Shown here: positions 34,242-41,922 of the stretch, piece by piece
How positions within the stretch are numbered: position 1 is the stretch's first letter
How the letters are laid out: every line of letters starts with the position of its first letter
NCBI RefSeq assembly: GCF_003112775.1
Contig: NZ_BFCH01000019.1
Coordinates: 1-64,000, forward strand
Source of the DNA: Mycobacterium montefiorense
GTDB taxonomy: Bacteria > Actinomycetota > Actinomycetes > Mycobacteriales > Mycobacteriaceae
DNA length: 64,000 nucleotides
Direction: 5' to 3'
The notes under the pieces: model-generated
What the model was told of the DNA's origin: nothing
Databases searched by the model: none
Seen by the model: only the letters and a program-made list of their open reading frames with translations
Translations under genes and position numbers: made by a program

Positions 34242-35417
34242 TCACACAACGACCTGCTTCGGCATGACAATCGGCTTGAAGCCGTACCGCGGACCCGCGC
34301 CGTAGGCACCGGCGCCCTTGGCCCCGGCCAGCATTCCCGGCATACCGGGCGCGCCCATGCCCGTCCCGGTTTCCTCGACGGGGACATTCCAGCCCGAGCC
34401 CTCGACCGGAGCGGTAGACGAAGCCAATTCCGCCGTGGGGGTGGCCGCGGACCAGGTGGCCGGCACCGAGAGCTTGCCGACGGTGGTCGCCTGCCCCAGA
34501 CTGCCCATCGCTCCTGCGCCGAGACCGCCGACCGGAGCGACCGATCGGACCATGGTTCCCTCGACCACGCCGGCCGCGCCGGCTTCGGGGACCACGTCAC
34601 TAACCGCCGCTGCCGGCACCGCGGCACCGGCCAGCGTGTGACCCAGCGATACCGCGGTCGGGATCGTGATCATGGTGAACCACGCCGCGGTGTTGACCGC
34701 GCCGTTGATCGCGTTCAGTACCGACGGCGTACCGAGGAAGCCGTCGATAGATTGCAGAATGTTGTTGCTCGAGAAGGGGATCTGCAGCGCGTCGGTCAAC
34801 GAGCTCAAATCCAATGCATCCAACGCCTGGAACGGGGTATCTGCCGCCTGGAATGCGCTGTTGGCATCCTCGAGGGCCGGCCCGGCCGGGTTGGTGGTCG
34901 TTGTCAGTGGTGTCACCGGCCGCAGGGTTGCGGCAGCTGCCTCCGCAGCGGCCTGGTAGGCACTCATCGCGGTAGCGTCCTGGACCCACATCTCCTCGTA
35001 CTCCATGTCCAACGCCATCAGCTGCGGGAGGGTGAAGGGGAGACCCCCCAATGCGGCCGCCCACTCGGCGCGATTCGCATAAACAAGCGCCGGGCTCACC
35101 ACCGAGGCATGTGCAGCCTCAAAGGCGGCGGCAGACGCTGCGGCCGCGGAGCTCGCTTGCTCGAGTGCGGCCGCCGTGTCGGTCAGGTAGGACACGATCG
35201 GCTGGGCGGCGGTTGCGGCCGCGGCCGACCCGCCACCCGTCCACTGCTCTGTCGTCAGCAACGACACGATCGACTCCCACGAGGTGGCTGTGGTGCTCAC
35301 TTCGGCGCCCAGGTTGGCGTACGCGGTTGCGGCGGCCATCAGTGGCGCCGAGCCCGGGCCGGTGTATACGAGCGTCGAGGTGATCTCCGGAGGTAATGCG
35401 GCAAACTCAAAAACCAT
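34242..35417 (-). CDS. PPE family protein (PPE15-like)
   Basis: The 391-aa protein has the PPE domain (residues 1-180; Pro-Pro-Glu in EFAALPPEIT, WTGGGS turn, AAFEAAHASVV) and a C-terminal region with LSVPATWSAATP, the mark of the PPE-SVP subgroup. It ends GPRYGFKPIVMPKQVVV. Length equals M. tuberculosis PPE15 (Rv1039c, 391 aa). It pairs with the PE protein encoded just upstream, and the dimer is expected to leave by a type VII system. A promoter and AGGGGAAAGAA lie before the ATG. Confidence 0.93.
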   Translation of the reverse strand: MVFEFAALPPEITSTLVYTGPGSAPLMAAATAYANLGAEVSTTATSWESIVSLLTTEQWTGGGSAAAATAAQPIVSYLTDTAAALEQASSAAAASAAAFEAAHASVVSPALVYANRAEWAAALGGLPFTLPQLMALDMEYEEMWVQDATAMSAYQAAAEAAAATLRPVTPLTTTTNPAGPALEDANSAFQAADTPFQALDALDLSSLTDALQIPFSSNNILQSIDGFLGTPSVLNAINGAVNTAAWFTMITIPTAVSLGHTLAGAAVPAAAVSDVVPEAGAAGVVEGTMVRSVAPVGGLGAGAMGSLGQATTVGKLSVPATWSAATPTAELASSTAPVEGSGWNVPVEETGTGMGAPGMPGMLAGAKGAGAYGAGPRYGFKPIVMPKQVVV

Positions 35418-35478
35418 TTCTTTCCCCTAAATTCGTCCGAATTAGCTGTTCAGTAACCGTGACGGTCCGTGCTTTGCC

Positions 35479-36408
35479 CTAGACGGCCGTCGGCTTCGGC
35501 ATGACGATCGGCTTGACGCCGTAGCGCGGCGCACCAAAGCCGCTGGAGGCGCGTCCCGCGCCGGGAGCGACCATGCCGGGCATGCCGGGGATGCCGGCGC
35601 CGGCCTGCGGGGCAGCGCCGGTCCAGCCCACCGTGTGCAGCGGCGTAGCGGTGGTGCCCAGCACCGGGGTGACCTGGCCGCCGGCCCAACTCGGGGGCAC
35701 CGCCAGATTGCCGACCAGGGTGCCCTGGCCTAAGCCCGCGACCACCGGCATTCCCATGCCGGCCGCGCCGACCGGCACCGGGGTAGTCGAGGCGGCGAGG
35801 TCCGCGGCGCCGGCCGCGGCGGCGGCGTCGCCGATGGTGTCACTGCCGGCCGGAAGCAAACCACCACCGGCCATACCGACCAGGTTCGACGCGGCCGAAG
35901 CCCAGTTGCCACCACCGATGTTGAGGATGTTGGCCGCGTTACTCGATAGGCCGAACATTCCGCCGAGCATCGACGGGTTGGTGTAGTTGCCGGTACCACC
36001 GAGCAGGTAGGTGAGCCAGTCGAGGACGGTGCTGCCGGGACCGGGAGCCGCTACTTGCGACACCGGATCCGAAAGGAGGCTGGCCTGTTGCATCGGGTCG
36101 GCTTCCGAGAGAAGAGCCTGAGCGGCGTTGGTGGCCTCGGCGTCGCTGTAACTGGTGGAGCTGCTGCCCAGGTTGGTCGCATACGTTTCCAGCTGGGTCT
36201 GAGCTTCGCCCGCAGTCGCCTGGTACGAGGTGCCGTACGCCGAGAAGATCACCGCCTGCTGGGCCGATACGGGATCAGCGCCGGCCGGAGCCACCGCGGT
36301 GGTCGCTGCCGCGGCGCCTGCGTTTTGTGCCGCCAGGTTGGCGTTGATCGCTTCTAGCTGCCCCTGCGCGGCTAGCAACTCTTCAGTCACTGTTGTCAGG
36401 AAGGACAT
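35479..36408 (-). CDS. PE family protein (PE8-like)
   Basis: Start set at the ATG giving MSFLTTVTEELLAAQG because GAGGAG lies six bases upstream and the PE domain begins there; the open frame runs further without support. The 309-aa protein has the PE helical hairpin (residues 1-100), a Gly/Ala-rich middle with LNIGGGNWASAASNLVG, LAVPPSWAGG, and the ending APRYGVKPIVMPKPTAV, nearly the same as the tail of the adjacent PPE protein. Counterpart of Rv1040c. Confidence 0.92.
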   Translation of the reverse strand: MSFLTTVTEELLAAQGQLEAINANLAAQNAGAAAATTAVAPAGADPVSAQQAVIFSAYGTSYQATAGEAQTQLETYATNLGSSSTSYSDAEATNAAQALLSEADPMQQASLLSDPVSQVAAPGPGSTVLDWLTYLLGGTGNYTNPSMLGGMFGLSSNAANILNIGGGNWASAASNLVGMAGGGLLPAGSDTIGDAAAAAGAADLAASTTPVPVGAAGMGMPVVAGLGQGTLVGNLAVPPSWAGGQVTPVLGTTATPLHTVGWTGAAPQAGAGIPGMPGMVAPGAGRASSGFGAPRYGVKPIVMPKPTAV

Positions 36409-36767
36409 CCATTGCTCCTCTAGGGTTGGAACCATGTCGTCCCAAAGCTCTGGGTCGACCTGCGTGGTGGGCGTACGAGCCGCTGTGTGATTGCGTAAGG
36501 CTAAATTCCCCACTGACCAAGTTCCCGATTGAAATGGCGAGGGTGACGGGCGTTTACGGCCTCTTAACGCCGACGCAGGCAGTTTTAACAAGCTCCTAGC
36601 AACCGACATGGCCGTGTCATCTGACACTAGGGGCGATACAGCTAAATGTTGCGCGGCGCGCGGACAGTACGCGAAGCTCGGCCGGCACGCACCCCCAGAA
36701 TTCGGGCAAAGCCGGATGGGACGCGGTGTCGGAGGTCTTGGTCCCGCGCGCTAGATTCGCCGCCGGG
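36409..36767. other. PE upstream region and original tRNA promoter
   Basis: The first part should hold the promoter of the PE-PPE-esx operon. Near the right end, TAGATT (36752-36757) is a plausible -10 for the tRNA-Leu gene whose 5' half begins at 36768. No further gene seen. Confidence 0.35.
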
Positions 36768-36809
36768 GCCCCCATAGCCCAATTGGCAGAGGCAGCGGAC
36801 TTAAAATCC
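36768..36809 (+). other. attL: stranded 5' half of the host tRNA-Leu gene
   Basis: Forty-two bases repeat the 5' half of the tRNA at 51834 with one mismatch (C at 36773, T at 51839), and the last 36 bases (from 36774) are identical, ending in the anticodon stem at AATCC. After that the sequence diverges. The C completes a perfect GCCCCCA/TGGGGGC acceptor stem with the 3' half now at 51900-51906, so this is the original host 5' half. Confidence 0.9.
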
Positions 36810-36920
36810 TCTGAACTGGGCGTTTGTTGTGTTGGGTCGAGGCGATAGCTGTCAGCTAGATCGTCTTTACCAGGAAATTTAGTGCTGGTGGTGTTGGCTG
36901 GCGTTGAGGCTGAATGAAAG

Positions 36921-36942
36921 CACTGCGGTATCCACTGCGGTA
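36921..36942. repeat. Integrase arm-type sites, left end (two copies)
   Basis: CACTGCGGTAT (36921-36931) and CACTGCGGTAC (36933-36942 plus next base) stand in tandem about 110 bases inside the left end, preceded by GAAAG as in the right-end pair. A shorter match CACTGCGG lies at 37099. Tandem arm sites are typical for tyrosine integrases of phages. Confidence 0.7.
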
Positions 36943-36974
36943 CGCGCTCGGTCCTTTGTATCGGCGGTTCCTTG

Positions 36975-37014
36975 TCCTGAAGTACTACATCGGCTCCTGA
37001 AGTACTACATCGGC
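36975..37014. repeat. 20-bp perfect tandem duplication
   Basis: TCCTGAAGTACTACATCGGC occurs twice head to tail. Its core CTGAAGTACT appears again at 37281-37290, inside the small gene that follows. It may bind a regulator or a recombination accessory protein. No known motif recognised. Confidence 0.7.
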
Positions 37015-37264
37015 GAGTTTTGAACTAGACGGGTTGCGTTGACCTGCGCCGACGTCACGTGTGAGCGGAGCTTGTTGTGTTGATTGACGTGGAGGTGACA
37101 CTGCGGACTACTGCATGTCTGCAAGGGGCGCCGTCCAACCCGGCCGCAGAGAAGGGAATACCCCGTCCCGCAGTTAGCCGAAAGCGAACATGGTGCACGT
37201 TTGCTGAAGTCGTAGCTAAGGTGATCGAACCGCTCGGGATACAGGGTAATTCGTAGGGGGTCGG

Positions 37265-37444
37265 GTGTCTCGAATCGAGTCTGAAGTACTGAGCGCGTTC
37301 ACGCAGCGCCTACACGAGGTCAGCGAGGTGGTGCCCGCAGCAGTTGCCGCACGGTTGGGTGAGTTCCTCGCCGCAGAGAAGTTGCCTAAAGCCGACGTGT
37401 TGGTCACGTTGTTCGCCGAAGAGACCGGTGACCGACGAGCGTGA
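37265..37444 (+). CDS. 59-aa protein coupled to the Rad50-like ATPase
   Basis: A GTG-started frame encodes MSRIESEVLSAFTQRLHEVS through AEETGDRRA, an acidic and probably all-helical protein with no Cys or membrane helix. AGGGGG lies four bases upstream. Its stop overlaps the GTG start of the ATPase gene (GTGA), so the two are translated together and probably work together. I do not recognise the family. It could be a regulatory or inhibitory subunit. Confidence 0.7.
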   Translation: MSRIESEVLSAFTQRLHEVSEVVPAAVAARLGEFLAAEKLPKADVLVTLFAEETGDRRA

Positions 37445-39891
37445 TTCAGATCAAGGCTATCCACATTGAGGAGTTTCGCGGCATCCGGGTGCTGAATCTG
37501 CAACTAGATGGCCAGTCGTTCGTCGTTGCTGGGCCAAATGGCTCTGGTAAGAGTGGCGTCGTCGACGCGATCGACTTCGCATTAACAGGGTCCGTAGCGC
37601 GACTGAGCGGTGCGGGCACCGGCGGAGTCAGCTTGGCGAAACATGGCCCGCATGTGCATCAACGCAACAACCCAGCGGCCGCGTCGGTGGCACTGACGAT
37701 TGTGGACACCGCCAGCGGCCAGACAGGCGTGTTGACGCGATGCGTGAAGACTGCCGCCACCTACAAGTTGGAGCCTGACACCCCCGAACTGCAAGCCGCG
37801 GTCAGTTGGGCTGCCCAGCATCCCGAGTTGATTTTGTCGCGGCGCGAGGTCATCAAGTATGTCTACGCCGAGCCGGGTAGGCGCGCTCAGGAAGTGCAAG
37901 CGCTGCTCAAACTCGACCGCATCGACGAAGTGCGCCGGCTACTGCGTACCGCGATGACCAAGACCTCCGGCGATGAGAAACAGGCGACGACCGAGGTCGG
38001 CAACGCTGAAGACGCGTTGCGCCGCCATCTCGATCTCACAACGCTGCTGGAAGCGCAGGTCCTCGACGCAGTCAATCGGCATCGCCAGGTCCTCGGGATT
38101 GCGGTGCTGGAGTCGCTGCAGCCCGACACCGACATGACCGTCGAAGCCCAGGCTGCCGGTGAGCAATCCTCTTTCAACAAGACTTCCGCACTCCGAGATG
38201 TCAACGAGCTCAGCGCCTTCACCGCCGATCACCGCGACTTGGCTAACGCCGCCCAGGACCTGGTGCAGGCGTTGGCTGAACTGGAGCACGAACCGAGCAT
38301 CCTTGACGCGCTCACCCATCGCGAGCTAATCGAGACTGGGCTACCGCTGGTCACGGAGGCCGCCTGCCCGTTGTGCGATCAGCCGTGGAAGGACGTTCAG
38401 ACGCTGCGCCTGCACTTGCAGGCCAAGCTCACACGCTCAGAGGCCGCCAAGACGCTGGAGCAGCGGATTCTGCAGGCCGCAGCACGGACGAAGGCTCAGG
38501 TGCAGCGGGCAGAGACGCTGATCCGCGCGGCCCAACCGCATGCACTGAGAGTGGGACGCAACGACGATCAGGCTGTGCTAATCGATTGGCTGGCTGATCT
38601 GGCTGCTTTCGCCGCCACACTGGACCATCTGACGACGATCCGTGAACAGGCGACGCGAGTCGGCGCGGACCCCTTAGCCCTTCCTCCTGGAGTGACGGCC
38701 CTGCTGGTCGGGATGCGGCAGGATATCGAGGCGTTGCCTGACCAGAGCGCGACCGCTAATGCTCGAAGTGCCCTGACTGTCGCTCAGGAACGGTGGACCC
38801 GGCTGCGCCAGGCCCGGGCAACCCACGTCAAGGCTTGCGCGGCCCACAACACTGCCAAGGCGGTCTACGAGATTTACAACGACGTCGCAGATGCGGAGCT
38901 GACCAGGCTTTACGCCACTGTGGAGCACGACTTCAGCGACTACTACCGCCGCATCAACGCTGACGACGAGTCGTCGTTCAAGGCGGGGCTCGCTCCGTCG
39001 GCTGGGAAGTTGGACCTGGAAGTCGATTTTTACGGACTGGGGATGTTTCCGCCGATGGCCTATCACAGCGAGGGCCATCAAGACGGGATGGGCGTGTGTC
39101 TGTATCTTGCGCTCATCCGGCAGCTGCTGCAGGACGACTTCCGGCTGGCTGTGCTGGACGACGTCGTTACCTCCGTGGACACCAATCACCGCCGCCAGTT
39201 CTGCCGTCTTCTCAAGGACACCTTCCCTGACGTTCAGTTCATCCTGACCACCCATGACGAAGTCTGGGCCAGGCAGATGCAGTCGTCAGGGCTCGTCGGG
39301 ACAAAGGCTCACGCCCGATTCCACGGCTGGACTGTCGACCGCGGTCCGGTCTACGGCCAAGGCGAAGACCTCTGGGCGCAAATTGATGCTGACCTCGCCG
39401 ATGATGATGTTCCCGGTGCAGCCCATAAGCTCCGACGTAACTTGGAAGCGTCGATGGGGGATATCGTCGCCGCGCTGCAGGGCAAGGTGATCTACCGTCC
39501 TGACAATAACTACGAACTTGGCTCCTTATTTGCGGCGGCCAAGAGTCGCTATGGAGACTTGCTAAAGAAGGCCGGTGTTTCCGCCGAAAATTGGAGTAAC
39601 CAGGCTGGTAAGCAGCAAGTCGAAGACCTCAAAGCGGCCCGCCAACAGGCGATGCTTGCTCAGGATGGAGAGAACTGGGCGATCAATGCCCTGGTGCACA
39701 ACAATGACTGGGCGGCGATGGCCAAGGAGGATTTTGTGCCGGTGGTGACGGCCTGTAAGGACTTCATAGATCTGTTCAGATGTTCGAACAGCGCGTGCGG
39801 CGGGTGGCTCTACGTGAATGGTTTCCCCGGGCGGGAAGACGCTCTGCGCTGCCCTTGCGGGACGTTGAACCTGAACCTGCGGACCAAGTAG
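37441..39891 (+). CDS. Rad50/SMC-like ATPase with zinc hook and C-terminal extension
   Basis: The 816-aa protein has an ABC-type ATPase head split by a coiled coil: Walker A GPNGSGKS (31-38), coiled coil with zinc-hook CPLC at 309-312, signature-like SEGHQDG (543-549), Walker B LAVLDD (569-574) with D-loop SVDTNHR, and His605 in LTTHDE. After the head, residues about 640-775 form a helical extension with Arg665/Arg666-N-L-Glu669 and INALVHNN (His753), reminiscent of HEPN nuclease modules fused to ABC ATPases in RloC and PrrC. Cys781, Cys786, Cys804 and Cys806 make a terminal zinc ribbon. Phage defence by nucleic-acid sensing is an inference. Confidence 0.82.
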   Translation: MIQIKAIHIEEFRGIRVLNLQLDGQSFVVAGPNGSGKSGVVDAIDFALTGSVARLSGAGTGGVSLAKHGPHVHQRNNPAAASVALTIVDTASGQTGVLTRCVKTAATYKLEPDTPELQAAVSWAAQHPELILSRREVIKYVYAEPGRRAQEVQALLKLDRIDEVRRLLRTAMTKTSGDEKQATTEVGNAEDALRRHLDLTTLLEAQVLDAVNRHRQVLGIAVLESLQPDTDMTVEAQAAGEQSSFNKTSALRDVNELSAFTADHRDLANAAQDLVQALAELEHEPSILDALTHRELIETGLPLVTEAACPLCDQPWKDVQTLRLHLQAKLTRSEAAKTLEQRILQAAARTKAQVQRAETLIRAAQPHALRVGRNDDQAVLIDWLADLAAFAATLDHLTTIREQATRVGADPLALPPGVTALLVGMRQDIEALPDQSATANARSALTVAQERWTRLRQARATHVKACAAHNTAKAVYEIYNDVADAELTRLYATVEHDFSDYYRRINADDESSFKAGLAPSAGKLDLEVDFYGLGMFPPMAYHSEGHQDGMGVCLYLALIRQLLQDDFRLAVLDDVVTSVDTNHRRQFCRLLKDTFPDVQFILTTHDEVWARQMQSSGLVGTKAHARFHGWTVDRGPVYGQGEDLWAQIDADLADDDVPGAAHKLRRNLEASMGDIVAALQGKVIYRPDNNYELGSLFAAAKSRYGDLLKKAGVSAENWSNQAGKQQVEDLKAARQQAMLAQDGENWAINALVHNNDWAAMAKEDFVPVVTACKDFIDLFRCSNSACGGWLYVNGFPGREDALRCPCGTLNLNLRTK

Positions 39892-40289
39892 CGCATACGC
39901 TCCGTTGGCGGGGAGCTTGTTGGGCGGTGCAACTCAAGTAAGGAGAGGCTGGCTCGCTTCGTCCTAAGGTTCCCACTCTTGGTGGTACGTCCGACTTGCA
40001 CACACCTACGGTTTGCAGGGGCGAACCTGTCGGGAGCCATGGCGAGTCAATCACGGTGGTCAAGGTTCGGTGCGGCTCATGGATTAATTGCTGTCGTGGA
40101 CGGAATCGACGACGTTGCCTTGACGTGTTCGTCCGTCGCCGAAATTGACTCGCGCTCATTCCATCTCGGATAGCTGGCGTCAGACACCGGCAGCTTCGTG
40201 GGAGGCCCGCCCTTCTCGGCGGAGTCACACGGGTAGGGAGATTCGATGCGCGTGAGTGGGAAATTCAGCGAGCGGTCAGGTGAACTGTC
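39892..40289. other. Intergenic region between the two cargo systems
   Basis: No supported gene. GCGAGTCAAT (40042-40051) and ATTGACTCGC (40144-40153) form an inverted repeat with 92 bases between. Convergent transcription from both sides ends here, so a terminator role is possible. Confidence 0.4.
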
Positions 40290-40445
40290 TCATCCGGGCA
40301 ATGGTGGGAACCCTGCTGGATAACACTGTGAGCATTTTCCGTCGACCAATGTGGCTCCGCGGAATCTGCATACCGTGCAGCGCTCCTGCCAGACGGTGTC
40401 GGCCTTGCATGTCCATCGTCCGTTGCGCACGTAGTCTCCGGGCAT
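40290..40445 (-). CDS. 51-aa zinc-ribbon protein
   Basis: A short frame encodes MPGDYVRNGRWTCKADTVWQ followed by ERCTVCRFRGATLVDG and KCSQCYPAGFPPLPG. The CTVC and CSQC pairs (plus an earlier Cys) form a probable zinc ribbon. GAGGTG stands nine bases before the ATG. It lies 107 bases after the AAA ATPase stop on the same strand and may be co-transcribed with it. Function unknown; a nucleic-acid or protein adaptor is possible. Confidence 0.62.
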   Translation of the reverse strand: MPGDYVRNGRWTCKADTVWQERCTVCRFRGATLVDGKCSQCYPAGFPPLPG

Positions 40446-40552
40446 TGGTTTGGTCACCTCTAGCCTCTAGTTCATGAGTTGTTGCCCATCCGGGCCAACT
40501 GGGTGAGCTTGGATCAAGCGGTCACTCACCTGGCTGGGCGATAGGCATTCGT

Positions 40553-41527
40553 TCATAGTTTGGGTTTTGGCGCGCGAGCCTCTCGTTCAGCGAGCCTCGC
40601 GGCAATGCCTTCGCGGGTCGGTCGCTCCGAGTCGCTCAGGATCGCGTCCTTGTAGGCGTCTTCGACAGCTGCTCGAATATCGGCGAAGGATAGGCCGCTG
40701 GCTTCGTTGAGTACGGCGCTGGTCGTCTTCAAACGCCAGGGGCGCATCAATCGGTTGAGAAGTTCGCGACGCTGTTCGTCCGTCGGCTCAGGCAGTTCTA
40801 CGACGTCGTCGAAACGGCGGAATAGTGCTGCGTCAAGAGCGTTCCCTGTGTTGGTCGCCGCGATGAGCAGGCTGTCGCTGATGTCAGCATCCAATAGCTG
40901 CAGGAAAGTTGTGACGACGCGTTTGATCTCGCCGACATCGCTGTCGTCAAGTCGGGTGCGGCCGAGTGCGTCGAACTCGTCGAAGAGATAGACCCCTCGA
41001 ACTCGGGCGACTTCTGCGAACACCTCCGTCAACGTGCCAGCTGTCTCGCCGAGGTATCTACTGAAGATCACTTCGAGTCGCACGCGGACGAGGGGCAGCT
41101 TCAATTCGCCGGCGAGTGCCTGCGCTGTCATGGTCTTTCCGCATCCCGGCGGGCCGTGGAGGAGGAGGCGTCGTCGAGGTCGAAGTCCGTGGTCTGCCAA
41201 CACCTGCGCACGCCGTTGTTCGATCACATAGCGGTCGAGGCTGTTTCGAGTCTGGGATGTGAGCACCAAGTCGGCGAGTTTGGTGTTGCTGTAGGCGACC
41301 GCCAGGATCTGTTCAAGATTTCGAGGTGCTCTGGCTAACGGTGTGGCACGCGCAGGAGCATCAGTGCGCGTCGCCTCGATGCGTAACTCACGGAGACGCT
41401 CGGCCAGGCGGGAATGGCCCGCGCGCGACTCGGCGGCAATGACCTGGTTGAGAAGGTTCGAGAAACGTCGATCGTCACCCGTGTAGTGCGCCCTGACCAG
41501 CTCAGTCAGGTACTCGGCGTTCGCCAT
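40553..41527 (-). CDS. AAA ATPase (FtsH/Cdc48-like), partner of the subtilase
   Basis: The 324-aa protein has a helical N-terminal region (residues 1-70) and one AAA module: Walker A GPPGCGKT (125-132), Walker B VYLFDEFD (179-186), sensor-1 AATN (223-226), arginine-finger LFRRFDD (235-241), and a C-terminal AAA lid. No membrane helix or protease domain is present. GAGGAGGTG precedes the ATG. It is divergent from the Xre-subtilase pair 59 bases away. AAA ATPase plus subtilisin-like peptidase pairs recur in bacterial mobile regions as I recall; by analogy the ATPase may unfold or deliver protein substrates, or be activated by an infection signal. Confidence 0.85.
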   Translation of the reverse strand: MANAEYLTELVRAHYTGDDRRFSNLLNQVIAAESRAGHSRLAERLRELRIEATRTDAPARATPLARAPRNLEQILAVAYSNTKLADLVLTSQTRNSLDRYVIEQRRAQVLADHGLRPRRRLLLHGPPGCGKTMTAQALAGELKLPLVRVRLEVIFSRYLGETAGTLTEVFAEVARVRGVYLFDEFDALGRTRLDDSDVGEIKRVVTTFLQLLDADISDSLLIAATNTGNALDAALFRRFDDVVELPEPTDEQRRELLNRLMRPWRLKTTSAVLNEASGLSFADIRAAVEDAYKDAILSDSERPTREGIAARLAEREARAPKPKL

Positions 41528-41566
41528 GGTTCACCTCCTCATGGGTAGATTACGGCCTCAACCGAC

Positions 41567-41586
41567 AGAAGTATTATTTTACTTCT
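41567..41586. promoter_or_regulatory. Operator and promoter between the AAA gene and the xre-subtilase operon
   Basis: AGAAGTA and TACTTCT are perfect seven-base inverted arms with a six-base spacer, ending at the base before the xre ATG. TATTAT (41572-41577) inside the repeat is a near-consensus -10 placed correctly for transcription starting at that ATG, so the mRNA is probably leaderless. A dimeric Xre protein bound here would block its own promoter. On the other strand TAATCT (about 41544-41549) could serve the AAA gene. Confidence 0.72.
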
Positions 41587-41922
41587 ATGATGACGGCTAT
41601 GCAGCAGCGTGGCCGCCCGACGCGCGGGACGCGTTCCCGCGAGGATTTGGCTCGCGCGCTGGTTCGCACGCTTGCTGAAGCGCGTCAAAACGCAGGCCTC
41701 ACTCGGCGTCGTTTGGCGCAGCTGAGTGGAGTGTCAGTGCACACGATCGCCAAGATTGAGCAGTCAGCCGTCACGGACCCCGGCTTCATGGTCGTCGCCG
41801 CGCTTGCCGGCGAGATAGGCGTCTCCTTGGACCTCCTGCATCGGCGTGCCGCGGATGCGTCGAAGTCGGCTGGCGTGTCACGCTCGGCCGAAGACACCGC
41901 AGCGACAGAATCGGCACCGTGA
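41587..41922 (+). CDS. Xre-family transcriptional regulator
   Basis: The 111-aa protein has a Cro/C1-type helix-turn-helix (residues about 25-80): LVRTLAEARQNAGLTRRRLA then LSGVSVHTIAKIEQS and a fourth helix. Basic N-terminus, disordered Ser/Ala-rich C-terminus. Its stop overlaps the subtilase start by four bases (GTGA), so the regulator and protease are made together. The inverted repeat at its start codon is the likely autoregulatory operator. It could also hold the divergent AAA gene in check. Confidence 0.85.
   Translation: MMTAMQQRGRPTRGTRSREDLARALVRTLAEARQNAGLTRRRLAQLSGVSVHTIAKIEQSAVTDPGFMVVAALAGEIGVSLDLLHRRAADASKSAGVSRSAEDTAATESAP

Noticed and set aside
33471..36408. A complete ESX secretion locus
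   Set aside because: Only substrates (two esx, PPE, PE) are present; no ecc or mycP genes lie in the window.
36768..36842. A second complete tRNA-Leu gene at the left end
   Set aside because: After the anticodon-stem sequence AATCC the 3' half is absent; no T arm or acceptor 3' strand follows.
36975..37014. Start of a CRISPR array
   Set aside because: Only two units, directly abutting, with no spacers and no cas genes in the window.
39776..40228. 150-codon minus-strand frame over the end of the Rad50-like gene
   Set aside because: Arg/Ser/Pro-rich composition typical of an antisense shadow and it overlaps a well-supported gene.
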